Assembly: GCF_018613855.1 (NCBI RefSeq)
Contig: NZ_JAGGPK010000009.1
Coordinates: 1 to 64,000 of the forward strand
DNA length: 64,000 nucleotides
Direction: 5' to 3'
Source: Arthrobacter sp. ISL-30
GTDB lineage: Bacteria > Actinomycetota > Actinomycetes > Actinomycetales > Micrococcaceae
Position numbers and translations under genes: made by a program. The notes beneath the pieces were generated by a model. The model made no database searches and was not told the origin of the DNA. It worked only from the letters and a program-made list of their open reading frames with translations. Below are positions 39,223-48,660 of the stretch, piece after piece. Every line of letters starts with the position of its first letter. Positions within the stretch are counted from its first letter, which is position 1.

Positions 39223-40800
39223 ATGAACATTTCACGCAGGTCCCTGCTCACTGCCGGCCTCGGTGCCGGACTGGTCGCCGCAGTTCCGGCCACCGCCGTC
39301 GCTGCTACCGCTACTACCCAGGACGCCCTCCGCGCCGACCCTTTTACCCCTGGCATTGCTTCGGGCGAGCCGTGGCCGGATGGCTTTGTCATTTGGACGC
39401 GACTCGCCGTTGACCCCCTGGCGGACAACGGACTGGGCGGCATGCCGTCGCGAAGTGTTCCGGTTGAGTGGGAGGTGGCCGAGGACGCGCTCATGACCAG
39501 GGTGGTGGCCCGCGGGGTCGAGCAGGCACAGCTCGAGAACGCCCACTCCGTCCACGTGGAACTGCGTGGCCTCAAGGCTGGACGTGAATACTTCTACCGC
39601 TTCCGCAGCGGACGCCACATCAGCCCGGTCGGCCGTACCCTCACAAGCCCCGCCCTCCACGAGATCCCCTCAGCCCTGGCCATGTCCTTCGCCAGCTGCG
39701 CCCAGTACGAGCACGGTTTCTTCACTGCCTACAAGCGGCTCGCCGAGGATCATCCGGACCTGGTCCTTCACCTTGGTGACTACCAATACGAATATAAGAA
39801 GGACTCCTACGTCATCGGCGGCGGCAACGTCCGCGACCACGACGGCCCCGAGACCGTGACGCTGGAAAACTACCGGCAGCGCCACGCCCAGTACAAGTCC
39901 GACGTCGATCTCCAGGCCGCGCACGCGATCGCGCCGTGGCTGGTGGTCTGGGACGACCACGAAGTGGACAACAACTGGGCGGACGAGATCCCGGAGAACA
40001 GCGACCCCGCGCAGATGAACGACACCGCCGTGCGTTTCCGCCAGCGCCGTGCTGCCGCCTTCAAGGCCTACTACGAGAACATGCCCCTCCGCCCGTCGTC
40101 GCTGCCCAGCGGCTCGGACATGAAGATCTACCGCAGGCTGCAGTGGGGCCAGCTGGCCAACTTCCACATGATGGACACGCGCCAGTACCGGGATGACCAG
40201 CTGGCGGGCGACGGCTGGCGGAAGAACGTCACCGAACGACTGGCCGAGAACCGCACGATTACCGGCGTGGAACAGGAGCAGTGGCTCCTGGACGGCTTCG
40301 GGAACTCCAGCGCACGCTGGGACATCCTGGGCCAGCAGGTCTTCTTCGCCGAGCGCGACCGTGCCCAGGCCCTCGACGTCGACGATGTGTCGATGGATGG
40401 CTGGGACGGCTACGCATCGTCCCGTCGCCGTATCACGCAGGGTTGGGTTGACGCCAAGGTTCGCAACGCCGTCGTCCTCACCGGTGATGTCCACAGGCAC
40501 TGGGCCAGCGACGTCAAGGTGGACTACAAGAACCCGGACGCCCCCGTAGTCGGTTCGGAGTTGGTCTGCAGCTCCATCACCTCCAACGGCAACGGCACAG
40601 GTTCGACGTCGGACCCCACCATGGCCTGGAACCCGCACCTGAAGTTCTACAACGACCAGCGCGGCTATGTTCGAACCACGATCACCAAGGACGCCATGAA
40701 GGCGGACTTCCGGGTCCTGGACTACGTCACCACAGAAGGTTCGCCCGTCAGCACCAAGGCGACCTTCCACATCCAGGACAGTGTTCCGGGGCTGGTTTAG
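39223..40800 (+). CDS. phoD: PhoD-type alkaline phosphatase, Tat-exported
   Basis: This 525-residue protein has a twin-arginine signal (SRRSLLTAGLGAGLVAAVPA with Arg5-Arg6). It carries PhoD motifs: SFASCAQYEHG, LVLHLGDYQYEY, VWDDHEVDNNWAD, and LTGDVHRHWASDV with metal ligands. It releases phosphate from organic esters outside the cell, using Fe3+/Ca2+ in the family. Its TAG stop shares four bases (TTAG) with the TAA of the convergent AhpD-like gene. Confidence 0.93.
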   Translation: MNISRRSLLTAGLGAGLVAAVPATAVAATATTQDALRADPFTPGIASGEPWPDGFVIWTRLAVDPLADNGLGGMPSRSVPVEWEVAEDALMTRVVARGVEQAQLENAHSVHVELRGLKAGREYFYRFRSGRHISPVGRTLTSPALHEIPSALAMSFASCAQYEHGFFTAYKRLAEDHPDLVLHLGDYQYEYKKDSYVIGGGNVRDHDGPETVTLENYRQRHAQYKSDVDLQAAHAIAPWLVVWDDHEVDNNWADEIPENSDPAQMNDTAVRFRQRRAAAFKAYYENMPLRPSSLPSGSDMKIYRRLQWGQLANFHMMDTRQYRDDQLAGDGWRKNVTERLAENRTITGVEQEQWLLDGFGNSSARWDILGQQVFFAERDRAQALDVDDVSMDGWDGYASSRRRITQGWVDAKVRNAVVLTGDVHRHWASDVKVDYKNPDAPVVGSELVCSSITSNGNGTGSTSDPTMAWNPHLKFYNDQRGYVRTTITKDAMKADFRVLDYVTTEGSPVSTKATFHIQDSVPGLV

Positions 40801-41270
40801 TCCTCGTCCCGGACGGGGTGGCCGCTGATGATGGAGATTCGGTTGAAGGCGTTCATCACAGCCGCCGACCAGCACAGGGCGGAGTACTGCTCCTCGGTCA
40901 GGATGTTGCGGGCTCCCATAAGGGCTGCCTGGCGTTCGTCCTCGTCCGGGAGGTTTGTAACGGCTTCGGCCACCACGAGGGCGGCCTGCTCAAGTTCCGA
41001 GTAGATCTCCGCTTCCCGCCAGGCGGCGAGCACGTGGAGCTTCCGGGCGGAGACCCCAGCCTCAACCGCTAGTCGGCCATGGAGGTCAAGGCAGTAGGCG
41101 CAACCGTTGAGTTGGGAAATCCGGACCTTGGCCAACTCCAGGACGTCCTTGCTGAGGCCTGCGGCATCCGTCGCTTCACGCACTTTTAGCTGGACCGCGT
41201 TGAGGGCCTTCCAAATGTCCGGGTTCGCCTTGTCGAGATAGAGGGACTGGCTGGCCAGGTTGGCGTTCAT
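40797..41270 (-). CDS. Carboxymuconolactone decarboxylase / AhpD-like protein
   Basis: This 157-residue helical protein has the redox motif LNGCAYCLDLHGRLAVEAG (CxxC with the following His), the hallmark of AhpD-like peroxidase helpers. The rest (WREAEIYSELEQAALVVAEAVT) is the usual family pattern. It probably reduces peroxides or supports a peroxiredoxin. ATG at 41268-41270 was chosen; the open frame extends further but does not fit. Confidence 0.88.
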   Translation of the reverse strand: MNANLASQSLYLDKANPDIWKALNAVQLKVREATDAAGLSKDVLELAKVRISQLNGCAYCLDLHGRLAVEAGVSARKLHVLAAWREAEIYSELEQAALVVAEAVTNLPDEDERQAALMGARNILTEEQYSALCWSAAVMNAFNRISIISGHPVRDED

Positions 41271-41612
41271 TTCGGTCCTTTCCCGGAGGGACGGCGGCCC
41301 CCTTCTCCAACAGATTCTGTCCCAACATACGGATGGAGCGAAATTGAGCAGAGCTTGACCGAATATGCAGGGGAATCCTGATCGCGGGGGCGCATCCTTA
41401 TCCCGAGGCGCAACCCAATGGGAGGCAGGGAACTGATGCGACTCCGCGAAAAGGCACCACACTGCTGGCACTGGCGCCCAAACCTGATCCACCTGGAAGG
41501 CATCTGCCCCAGTGGGTCTCCCGCCGACGTCGCCGGCTGCCGACGTCGGCGAATCCGCCGCCGCTTCGTTTGACCGGTAGTTGACCCCATCTCCGATGGT
41601 TGAGCTGGTCCC
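41271..41612. other. Intergenic stretch with one strong hairpin
   Basis: These 342 bases hold no supported gene. A perfect 11-bp stem (41522-41551) lies after the dehydratase gene on its strand. The rest should include the AhpD-like gene's promoter; no clear boxes are seen. Confidence 0.5.
41522..41551 (-). terminator. Hairpin after dehydratase gene
   Basis: CGCCGACGTCG and CGACGTCGGCG form an 11-bp stem with an 8-nt loop, about 60 bp after the stop. No T tract. Confidence 0.45.
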
Positions 41613-42545
41613 CTAAAGCGTTGCAGGATCCGTGTTCGCCCCGCAGAGGATGACCGCGACGCGCTCGTCAGCGGCCGGGACATAGGCTCCCGAAAGCAGG
41701 GCCGCATAAGCGGCGGCCGCGCCGTGCTCCACCACCATGCGGTACTCCTGCCACAGCTGCGAGCGCGCGGCGACAATATCGTCGTCGGACACCAGGAGGC
41801 TTTCGACGCCGGTCCTCACAGCGACGTCGAAACCTATCCTGCCGATCCGCCTCGCACCGAGGGAGTCCGCCGCCACGCCTGCCACTCCGACGTCGACCGG
41901 CTCACCGGCGGCCAGTGCGGCGTGGAGGGTGGGTGCCAGGATCGGCTCGACGCCCACCACCTGTGCCGCGCCTTCGACGGCGGCCGCAATTCCGCCCATC
42001 AGGCCGCCTCCGCCAACTGCCACAAGGATCGTGTCCACCGAGCCCAGTTGCTCCAGTAGTTCCGATCCCACCGTTCCTGCCCCGGCGGCAATCTCAGGCT
42101 GGTCGTAGGCGTGGCAGACCACGGCCCCTGTGTCGGCCGCGTAGGCAAGGGCGGCGTCGTAGGCCTCGGCGTATTCGATGCCGCGCTGGACCACGGTGGC
42201 GCCCACAGCCCACAGTTTCTTGACCTTCACTGCCGGCGCCGACTCGGGCACGAACACAGTCGCGGGGACGCCAAGGTGCGCTGCAGCGTAGGCGTTCGCC
42301 AGGCCGGCGTTTCCTCCGGACGCGACTACGATGCCGACGTCGTTCCTCAGTTCACCGCGTTCGCGGCATGCCAACAGCCGGTTGAACGCGCCGCGGGCCT
42401 TGAAGGTCCCGGTGCGCTGCATGAACTCGCATTTGAGCCGGACGTCCCCTGGGAAGGATTCGGCATCGGCGCGGATCAGTGGCGTACGGCGGATTCGCCC
42501 TCCGATCCGGGCGCAAGCTTCGTCGACGTCGGTACGAGTAATCAT
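41613..42545 (-). CDS. PLP-dependent threonine/serine dehydratase-like enzyme
   Basis: This fold-type II PLP enzyme (310 aa) has FMQRTGTFKARGAFNRL with the Schiff-base Lys, VASGGNAGLANAYAA as the substrate loop, VAVGGGGLMGGIA binding the PLP phosphate, and a C-terminal VAVILCGANTDPATL. There is no regulatory ACT domain. It deaminates serine or threonine to a keto acid, or acts as a racemase. Divergent from the chloroperoxidase-type gene. Confidence 0.9.
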   Translation of the reverse strand: MITRTDVDEACARIGGRIRRTPLIRADAESFPGDVRLKCEFMQRTGTFKARGAFNRLLACRERGELRNDVGIVVASGGNAGLANAYAAAHLGVPATVFVPESAPAVKVKKLWAVGATVVQRGIEYAEAYDAALAYAADTGAVVCHAYDQPEIAAGAGTVGSELLEQLGSVDTILVAVGGGGLMGGIAAAVEGAAQVVGVEPILAPTLHAALAAGEPVDVGVAGVAADSLGARRIGRIGFDVAVRTGVESLLVSDDDIVAARSQLWQEYRMVVEHGAAAAYAALLSGAYVPAADERVAVILCGANTDPATL

Positions 42546-42580
42546 CTGCCCATCCTTCCTTATAGTGTTGGCAGCGTTAA

Positions 42581-43456
<876 letters not shown>

Positions 43457-43474
43457 CCGTTCGTTTAGGCAAGC

Positions 43475-43520
43475 AAAAGCCACCCGGCGCTCCCCCCAAT
43501 GAGGGCGCCGGGTGGCTTTT
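43475..43520. terminator. Bidirectional terminator
   Basis: AAAAGCCACCCGGCGC and GCGCCGGGTGGCTTTT form a perfect 16-bp stem with a 14-nt loop. A and T ends serve both the hydrolase and the convergent subtilase. Confidence 0.92.
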
Positions 43521-43538
43521 GGCCCTTTCCCGTCGAAC

Positions 43539-45080
43539 CTAGAACGCGCCCGTCGTGAAGCTCCAGCTCGTGGTAGCCAGGCTGTTCCCGGCCAGGTCAC
43601 GTATGCCCGCGGCGCCGCCTGTGAGGATGGCCGTGTACTTGGTCTTGCTCGACAGGCTGTACTTCGGGTTGAGGATCCACTGATTAGTGGTGCCGTTGCG
43701 GGTAACAGTGGCAGTTACGGTGGCTCCGGTTGCGGTGTTCTTCAGGGTGAAGGTTCCTGAACCGACGCCCTGGACGGCCTCGCTGAAAGTGGCGGTGATG
43801 TTGGAGCCACGCCGGACTCCCGTTGCCCCGTCGCTGGGGGTCCGGGTGGTCACCACTGGTGCCGCATCCGCCGGTGGCGTAGGAGCGGGAGCCGGAGCAG
43901 AGGCGGGATCGGAGAACAGCAGCTTGTTCGGCGTGCTGGCGCTCGTAGCCGTGACGGCTCCTGCGGTTGCGGCGGACGTAAGAGTCGACGCAACTTGCGC
44001 CGGGGTCAGGCCGGGACTCTTGGAGAGGAGGACCGCCGCCGCACCCGCGGCATGCGGGGAGGCCATGGACGTTCCGCTCATGGAGGCGCTGGCCGTCGTC
44101 GAGGTGTACCAGGTAGAGGTGATGGCGACACCGGGGGCGTAGAGGTCCACGCAACTGCCGAAGTTCGAGAAGGAAGCCTGCCGGTCCGCCGAGTCGCTTG
44201 CCGCAATGGTCAGGGCTTGCGGAACCCTGGCAGGTGACGTGCCGCAAGCATCGACGGCGGAGTTGCCGGCGGCAACCACCGCAGTCACGCCGTCGTTGAT
44301 GACGCCCTGCAGCGCCGAGTCCACCATCGAGCTGGCCGAGCCGCCGAGGCTCATATTCACGACGGCGGGAGCTCCGGCAGCGTGGTTTGAAGCGATCCAG
44401 TCCAGCCCTGCGATGACGTCGGAGTTGTAACCGGAGCCGTTGCAGTTCAGGACGCGGACGGGAATGACCGTGGCGGCCTTGGCTACGCCGTAGGTCTTGC
44501 CGGCGACGGTCCCGGCCACATGCGTTCCATGGCCGTTGCAGTCGCCGGAACCACGCCCGTCGGCGACGGCGGTCCAACCGGCCGCCACGCGTCCGCCGAA
44601 GTCGGTGTGGGAAGCCAGAACACCGGTGTCCACGATGTAGGTGCTGACGCCGGCCCCGTAGGAGGCCGAGGTGTATGTGCCGGACAGCGGCAGCGAACGC
44701 TGGTCGATCCGGTCCAGTCCCCAGGGCGCCTGCTGCTGGGTTTCGGAAATGGTTACAGGTGCGTCAGGTTCGACGGCGGTTACTCGCGCCGAGCGCTTCA
44801 GCGCAGCGGCCTGGGCGGGAGTGGCGTTCACGACCGCACCCTTCACGGCCGCAGCGAAAGTCCGTCCAACGCCGATTCCCTGGGAGCGGAGAGCTTTCGC
44901 CTCTGCGGCAACATCAGTTCCCGGAGCGTACTGGACGAGGTAGCGGCCGTTTGCTGATGCAGGATCCTGTGAGGGGCCGACGGCGGGAGGGGCCGCGTTG
45001 GCGGCAACCGAGGTGGAGGTGAGGACAACCGCGGACATCAGGGTGATCAACGCGGGGCGGAGAAGCTGGGAGTTGCGAAT
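43539..45080 (-). CDS. Secreted S8 subtilisin-like protease with Ig-like C-terminal domain, probable ATT start
   Basis: This subtilase has an inhibitor I9-like propeptide (RYLVQYAPGTD to ARVTAVEPD) and a catalytic triad of Asp151 (IVDTGV), His184 (NGHGTHVAGT) and Ser338 (SGTSMASPHAAG), with Asn273 for the oxyanion. A Big-type beta domain (about 410-513) ends it. Conventional starts give only TTG at 45050, which cuts off the charged signal region. ATT at 45078-45080, with AAGGAA six bases before it, gives MRNSQLLRPALITLMSAV, a proper secretion signal ending AANA-APP. Between the upstream in-frame stop and that ATT there is no ATG, GTG or TTG. Numbering uses the ATT start. Confidence 0.85.
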   Translation of the reverse strand: MRNSQLLRPALITLMSAVVLTSTSVAANAAPPAVGPSQDPASANGRYLVQYAPGTDVAAEAKALRSQGIGVGRTFAAAVKGAVVNATPAQAAALKRSARVTAVEPDAPVTISETQQQAPWGLDRIDQRSLPLSGTYTSASYGAGVSTYIVDTGVLASHTDFGGRVAAGWTAVADGRGSGDCNGHGTHVAGTVAGKTYGVAKAATVIPVRVLNCNGSGYNSDVIAGLDWIASNHAAGAPAVVNMSLGGSASSMVDSALQGVINDGVTAVVAAGNSAVDACGTSPARVPQALTIAASDSADRQASFSNFGSCVDLYAPGVAITSTWYTSTTASASMSGTSMASPHAAGAAAVLLSKSPGLTPAQVASTLTSAATAGAVTATSASTPNKLLFSDPASAPAPAPTPPADAAPVVTTRTPSDGATGVRRGSNITATFSEAVQGVGSGTFTLKNTATGATVTATVTRNGTTNQWILNPKYSLSSKTKYTAILTGGAAGIRDLAGNSLATTSWSFTTGAF

Positions 45081-45214
45081 TTCAGGTTCCTTAGTCGATG
45101 CCGGTCAAGGGCCGGCGGGCGAAATCGAGCTACTCAAAGAGTAGGTTCGCAGGCAGACCAACGGCGGAACTTTCCCTGATCCTTGGCTAAAACTGCGCGT
45201 TCCTTGAGGTTGCC

Positions 45215-45255
45215 GGTGGTCGAGCCTGTCCCTGGTTCAGACAGTCTCGACCACC
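45215..45255. repeat. REP-like dyad GGTGGTCGAG ... CTCGACCACC
   Basis: GGTGGTCGAG (45215-45224) pairs with CTCGACCACC (45246-45255), and inside CTGTC pairs with GACAG. Half copies (GGCTCAACCACC) follow. A related dyad is at 61169-61214. Confidence 0.7.
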
Positions 45256-45280
45256 GCGCAGGCTCAACCACCAGGCGGGC

Positions 45281-45517
45281 TCAACCCGCTGTTTGCATTG
45301 ACCACTCGCGGCGTTCGCGGGTTTCTCCGTAGGGGACTTCTCCGGTGACGGCGACGGTGTACGAGGTGTAGTGGTTCTGCGTGACGAGGACGCCGTGGCG
45401 GCGCTGCTTCATGGCAAAAGTAAGGGCAATATCGACGGCGGCGTTCAGGTCGGTCTCGATCGTACGGACATCTTGTCCTGTGACTTCCAGCAGGAAATCG
45501 GAATGGCGCTTAATCAT
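45281..45517 (-). CDS. Small hypothetical protein
   Basis: This 78-residue protein starts MIKRHSDFLLEVTGQDVRTIETDLNAAVDIAL and ends GETRERREWSMQTAG. No domain recognised. It has regular amino-acid composition and a purine-rich GAGAGAG before ATG. Little can be said on its role. Confidence 0.5.
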   Translation of the reverse strand: MIKRHSDFLLEVTGQDVRTIETDLNAAVDIALTFAMKQRRHGVLVTQNHYTSYTVAVTGEVPYGETRERREWSMQTAG

Positions 45518-45942
45518 GGTGCTCTCTCTTTTCTCGATGCGAAGGAGGTTGGAGATCTGGCGGGTTGGAAACTTGGAGGAGGAGAAATTTGCGTCCCGGG
45601 TGCGGCGCCTTGGCGGCCGAGAGGGCTCGCTGCCAGGAACGTCTTTGACGCGGGGAGGGTGTTTCGTGGTGGCCCGGCATTCTCTGGCTGGGCGGGGGTC
45701 GGCGCATTATGTCCGACGGGGTGGACCGGGAAGCTGATCGTTATTCGATGTTCCGGCGGATCCATCACCAGTGTGGCCCATGGGAGGCGGGCGCGCAAGC
45801 AAAATGGTGGTGTGTCGTCCGTCTCATCGCGGAGACTTGCTTCTCTGAGTGGCCCACCCTGCTCGATGCCCATGCCGAGAACGTGGCTATTTTGTCGGAC
45901 CCTCCCCGTAGGCTGAAAGCGTCCGGGGAAGGGGGATGAGAG
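45518..45942. other. Untranslated stretch before the DUF222-HNH gene
   Basis: I see no supported gene in these 425 bases. Frames on both strands (for example 45514-45873 on the minus strand) are rich in Arg/Pro and lack ribosome sites or a family. A short tandem GATGAGAGATG repeat lies at the HNH start. Confidence 0.5.
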
Positions 45943-47535
45943 ATGGATGAGAGATGGGCTGTCGAGGCGTTCGTGGCCGATGACGATGCGTGGGTTCCGG
46001 CTGTGAACTTCGCGGACCAGGCCGGTTCGCTGCTGGTCGGTACCGTGAGCTTTCCGCTGGTGTCTTTCCTCACCGGCGATGGCGCGCTTGAGATAGTCGA
46101 GGCGGCGGAGCGCCTGATCGGATGGGCGACCGCCATGAAACTGCGTGCCCTGGCCCGGGTCGAAGAAACGATGGGCGAGGAGACCCTGAAGCGGCGCGAG
46201 GCCCAGCCGTTACGGTTCGGCGGAGACGAGGCCCATGCGCTTGCCGTGACCGAAGTCGCCACCGCCTGTGCCCTTTCGGAAGCCACGGCCGCTCGATCGC
46301 TGCACGACGCCGCGGACCTGGCCGGGTCCCAGTGGGAGGTCCTCGATGCCCTTGAGGAAGGCCAGATCTCCCACGCACACGCCCGGGTCATGCTCGATCA
46401 GGCCCGTACCCTCCCGGCCGGACACGCCGAAAGATTCTCCCGCATGGCCCTGCAACGTGCCCGGACCCGGGAAGGTCGACGCCGCACGCCCGCCGAGTTT
46501 CGCAGCTGCCTGCGCCGGATGCGCGAGTGCCTCCATCCCGATAGCCTCCAGGCCCGCAAGGCTGCCGCCGGGCGCGAGCGTGGTGTGTGGTTCACCCCGG
46601 AACCGGACGGCATGTGCACGCTTAGCGCCTTCCTTCCCGCCGAGGCCGGGCTGGCCATCTTCAACGGACTGGATCGCGATGCGCGAACGGCTAAGGCACG
46701 GGCAGCGCAGCTCAAACTTCTACCCGAACTCCACCCGGCCCCCGACCCCCACCCGACCCCCGACCCCCACCCGACCCCCGACCCCCACCCGGCTCCCGAC
46801 CCCCACCCGGCTCCCGAGCCCCACCCGGCTCCCGAGCCACTCACGCTGTCCGAGCTCCGCGCCGATGCGCTGGTGCAGCGCCTCCTGGGCGGTTCTGACG
46901 AGCCTGGAGCGGAACCATTTCTCGCCGAGGTCGTGGTAACCATTCCAGTCAGGCTCGCCCTCGATGCCGCCGAAGGCACCCGAGCTTTCGCCGGGGAAGG
47001 CACCCAAACGCCAAGCATGGCGGAACTCGAAGGCTACGGCCCCATCGATGCCAGCACGGCCCGGCGCCTGGCAGCCCTCGCGCCTACATGGCATCGGCTC
47101 TTCACGGACCACACAACCGGCCAGGCCCTCGGCGTCGGCCGCAGTGCCTACCGACCATCGAAAGCCCTGCGCCTGTACTTGTCCCACCGCGACCGGACCT
47201 GCCGCTTCCCCGGCTGCACCCACCCGTCCATGGGGTGCGAAACCGATCACACCACCGAGTGGCAGGACGGCGGACCAACGGACCCCGGCAACCTGGCACT
47301 GCTCTGCCGCAAGCATCACGCGCTCAAATCCATCGGGGCCTGGACCTACACCCATGCGACCCCCACCGGTGACCTCACCTGGCAATCACCCCTTGGCCGC
47401 ACATACACCACCGAACCAGCGGACCTAGGCAATCACCCACACACACTGCCGCACCTCTCACCCAGGCCACCGGACCTCTCACCCAAGCCACCCGACCTCT
47501 CACCCAGGCCAGCGCCCAAGCCTCCCCCGTTCTGA
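45943..47535 (+). CDS. DUF222 - HNH endonuclease family protein
   Basis: This 530-residue protein has an N-terminal DUF222 part (about 20-260, EAAERLIGWATAMKLRALARVEE, GQISHAHARVMLDQARTLP) and a C-terminal HNH nuclease domain (LYLSHRDRTCRFPGC, CETDHTTEWQDGGPTDPGNLALLCRKHH). Between them lies a proline-rich repeat of HPTPDP/HPAPEP units (residues 264-299) and at the end a PPDLSPKPPDLSPRP tail. Such genes are multi-copy in Arthrobacter and relatives; some lie in 13E12-type repeat elements. Function unproven. GGGGGA lies six bases before ATG. Confidence 0.88.
   Translation: MDERWAVEAFVADDDAWVPAVNFADQAGSLLVGTVSFPLVSFLTGDGALEIVEAAERLIGWATAMKLRALARVEETMGEETLKRREAQPLRFGGDEAHALAVTEVATACALSEATAARSLHDAADLAGSQWEVLDALEEGQISHAHARVMLDQARTLPAGHAERFSRMALQRARTREGRRRTPAEFRSCLRRMRECLHPDSLQARKAAAGRERGVWFTPEPDGMCTLSAFLPAEAGLAIFNGLDRDARTAKARAAQLKLLPELHPAPDPHPTPDPHPTPDPHPAPDPHPAPEPHPAPEPLTLSELRADALVQRLLGGSDEPGAEPFLAEVVVTIPVRLALDAAEGTRAFAGEGTQTPSMAELEGYGPIDASTARRLAALAPTWHRLFTDHTTGQALGVGRSAYRPSKALRLYLSHRDRTCRFPGCTHPSMGCETDHTTEWQDGGPTDPGNLALLCRKHHALKSIGAWTYTHATPTGDLTWQSPLGRTYTTEPADLGNHPHTLPHLSPRPPDLSPKPPDLSPRPAPKPPPF
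46732..46839. repeat. 18-bp tandem coding repeat
   Basis: Six copies of an 18-bp unit of the CACCCGACCCCCGACCCC type encode the HPTPDP linker in the HNH protein. Slippage could vary the copy number. Confidence 0.85.
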
Positions 47536-47725
47536 CCTCAGCTACTTCGAAAGGAACCACGACGGGTACGTCGGCACACTGGCGAGGCCAGCAGGCTGGC
47601 GATGCGCGGGGACTTGTTCGCTTCGAATCAAGGCCTGTTCGCGAAGACACAAGACTCTCCCTCTCTTCCGGGAACACACTGAAGGTGAAACTGCGAGGCT
47701 CCGGCCCGCCCTGCCTACTCGAAGT

Positions 47726-48226
47726 GGGGGCGCGTTCATCAACACCGGCCAGACCTGCGCCGCCCTCAAACGCCTCGACGTGCACGACGACATGTACGAC
47801 GCCGGCTTGGTCGACGCCGCGAAGGACTCCGGCGCTCGCGTCCTGCTCGGCGGCAACCCCGAATCACAACAGCCCGGCAACTTCTACCCCACCACCCTCA
47901 TTGCGGACATCGACAACGACAATCCGCTCGTCACGGAAGAGCAGTTCGGCCCGGCCCTGCCCATCATCCGTTACAGCACCATCGACGACGCCATCAGCAT
48001 GGCCAACGGTCTCGACGTCGGACTCGGCGCTTCAGTCTGGTCCCCCGACCTCAGCGCCGCGCGCGAAGTCGCCGCCCGTCTCCAGGCCGGCACCGTCTGG
48101 ATCAACAAACACGGCGCGGTCGATCCCCGCATCCCCTTCGGCGGCAACAAGCAATCCGGCTACGGCCTCGGGTTCGGCGTCGAAGGCATCAAACACCTTG
48201 GCGTCCCGCTGATCGTCAACGGCTAG
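47726..48226 (+). pseudogene. Aldehyde dehydrogenase remnant
   Basis: The frame starts without a start codon at GGAFINTGQTCAALKRLDV, the catalytic-Cys segment of an aldehyde dehydrogenase. It continues HDDMYD and then jumps to AGLVDAAKDSGARVLLGG, missing about 40 residues that normally lie between these motifs. After that it is intact to the end: EEQFGPALPIIRY, GLDVGLGASVWSPD, WINKHG, PFGGNKQSGYG. The whole N-terminal two-thirds (NAD domain) is absent. It is therefore a 5'-truncated and internally deleted relic; translation from ATG 47780 would give no active enzyme. Confidence 0.85.
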
Positions 48227-48264
48227 CTTCGCCAGCCAGGTTCACTCGTCCAGGCAGCCGGACA

Positions 48265-48288
48265 TTACTTAGCCATTGCGCTAAGTAA
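48265..48288. promoter_or_regulatory. ArsR-type operator
   Basis: TTACTTAGC - CATTGC - GCTAAGTAA is a perfect 9-bp inverted repeat, 22 bp before the ATG of the ArsR gene. It is most likely the autoregulatory operator. Confidence 0.65.
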
Positions 48289-48309
48289 CTGGGAGTGATA
48301 CTTTGCCTT

Positions 48310-48660
48310 ATGGCTCAGTATCCACCACTCGACGGCGTCTTCCACGCCCTCGCAGACCCCACCCGCCGGGCCGTCCTAGAGAGGCTGGGACACGGGCCGG
48401 CAAGCATCAGCGAACTGGCTGAACCTTTCGACATGGCGCTGCCCTCCTTTATGAAGCACATCCACCTGCTGGAAAACACAGGCTGGATTCGGACGCGCAA
48501 AACTGGCCGCGTCCGCACATGTGTGCGGGAGAAGCAGGCGTTCACGGCGATGGAAGCCTGGCTTGAGCAACAACGTGCCGTCTGGGAAGAACGCACGGAC
48601 AGGCTAGAGCAGTTCGTCACGGCCCATCAGGAAAAGGAGAATTCCAATGAACCAGCATGA
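48310..48660 (+). CDS. ArsR-family transcriptional regulator
   Basis: This 116-residue winged-helix protein has FHALADPTRRAVLERLGHGPASISELAEPFDMALPSFMKHIHLLENTGWIRTRK, the pattern of the SdpR-like ArsR group that pairs with AHSA1 proteins. No metal-binding Cys cluster. ATG 48310 is chosen over 48295. Overlaps the SRPBCC gene by 14 bp. The dyad at 48265-48288 is its likely site. Confidence 0.9.
   Translation: MAQYPPLDGVFHALADPTRRAVLERLGHGPASISELAEPFDMALPSFMKHIHLLENTGWIRTRKTGRVRTCVREKQAFTAMEAWLEQQRAVWEERTDRLEQFVTAHQEKENSNEPA

Noticed and set aside
45371-45916. 181-residue plus-strand frame before the HNH gene
   Set aside because: It is antisense to the small gene at 45281-45517 for part of its length and has no recognised motif or ribosome site.
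46732-46839. CRISPR-like repeats
   Set aside because: The repeats are contiguous, have no spacers and encode an in-frame proline-rich linker.
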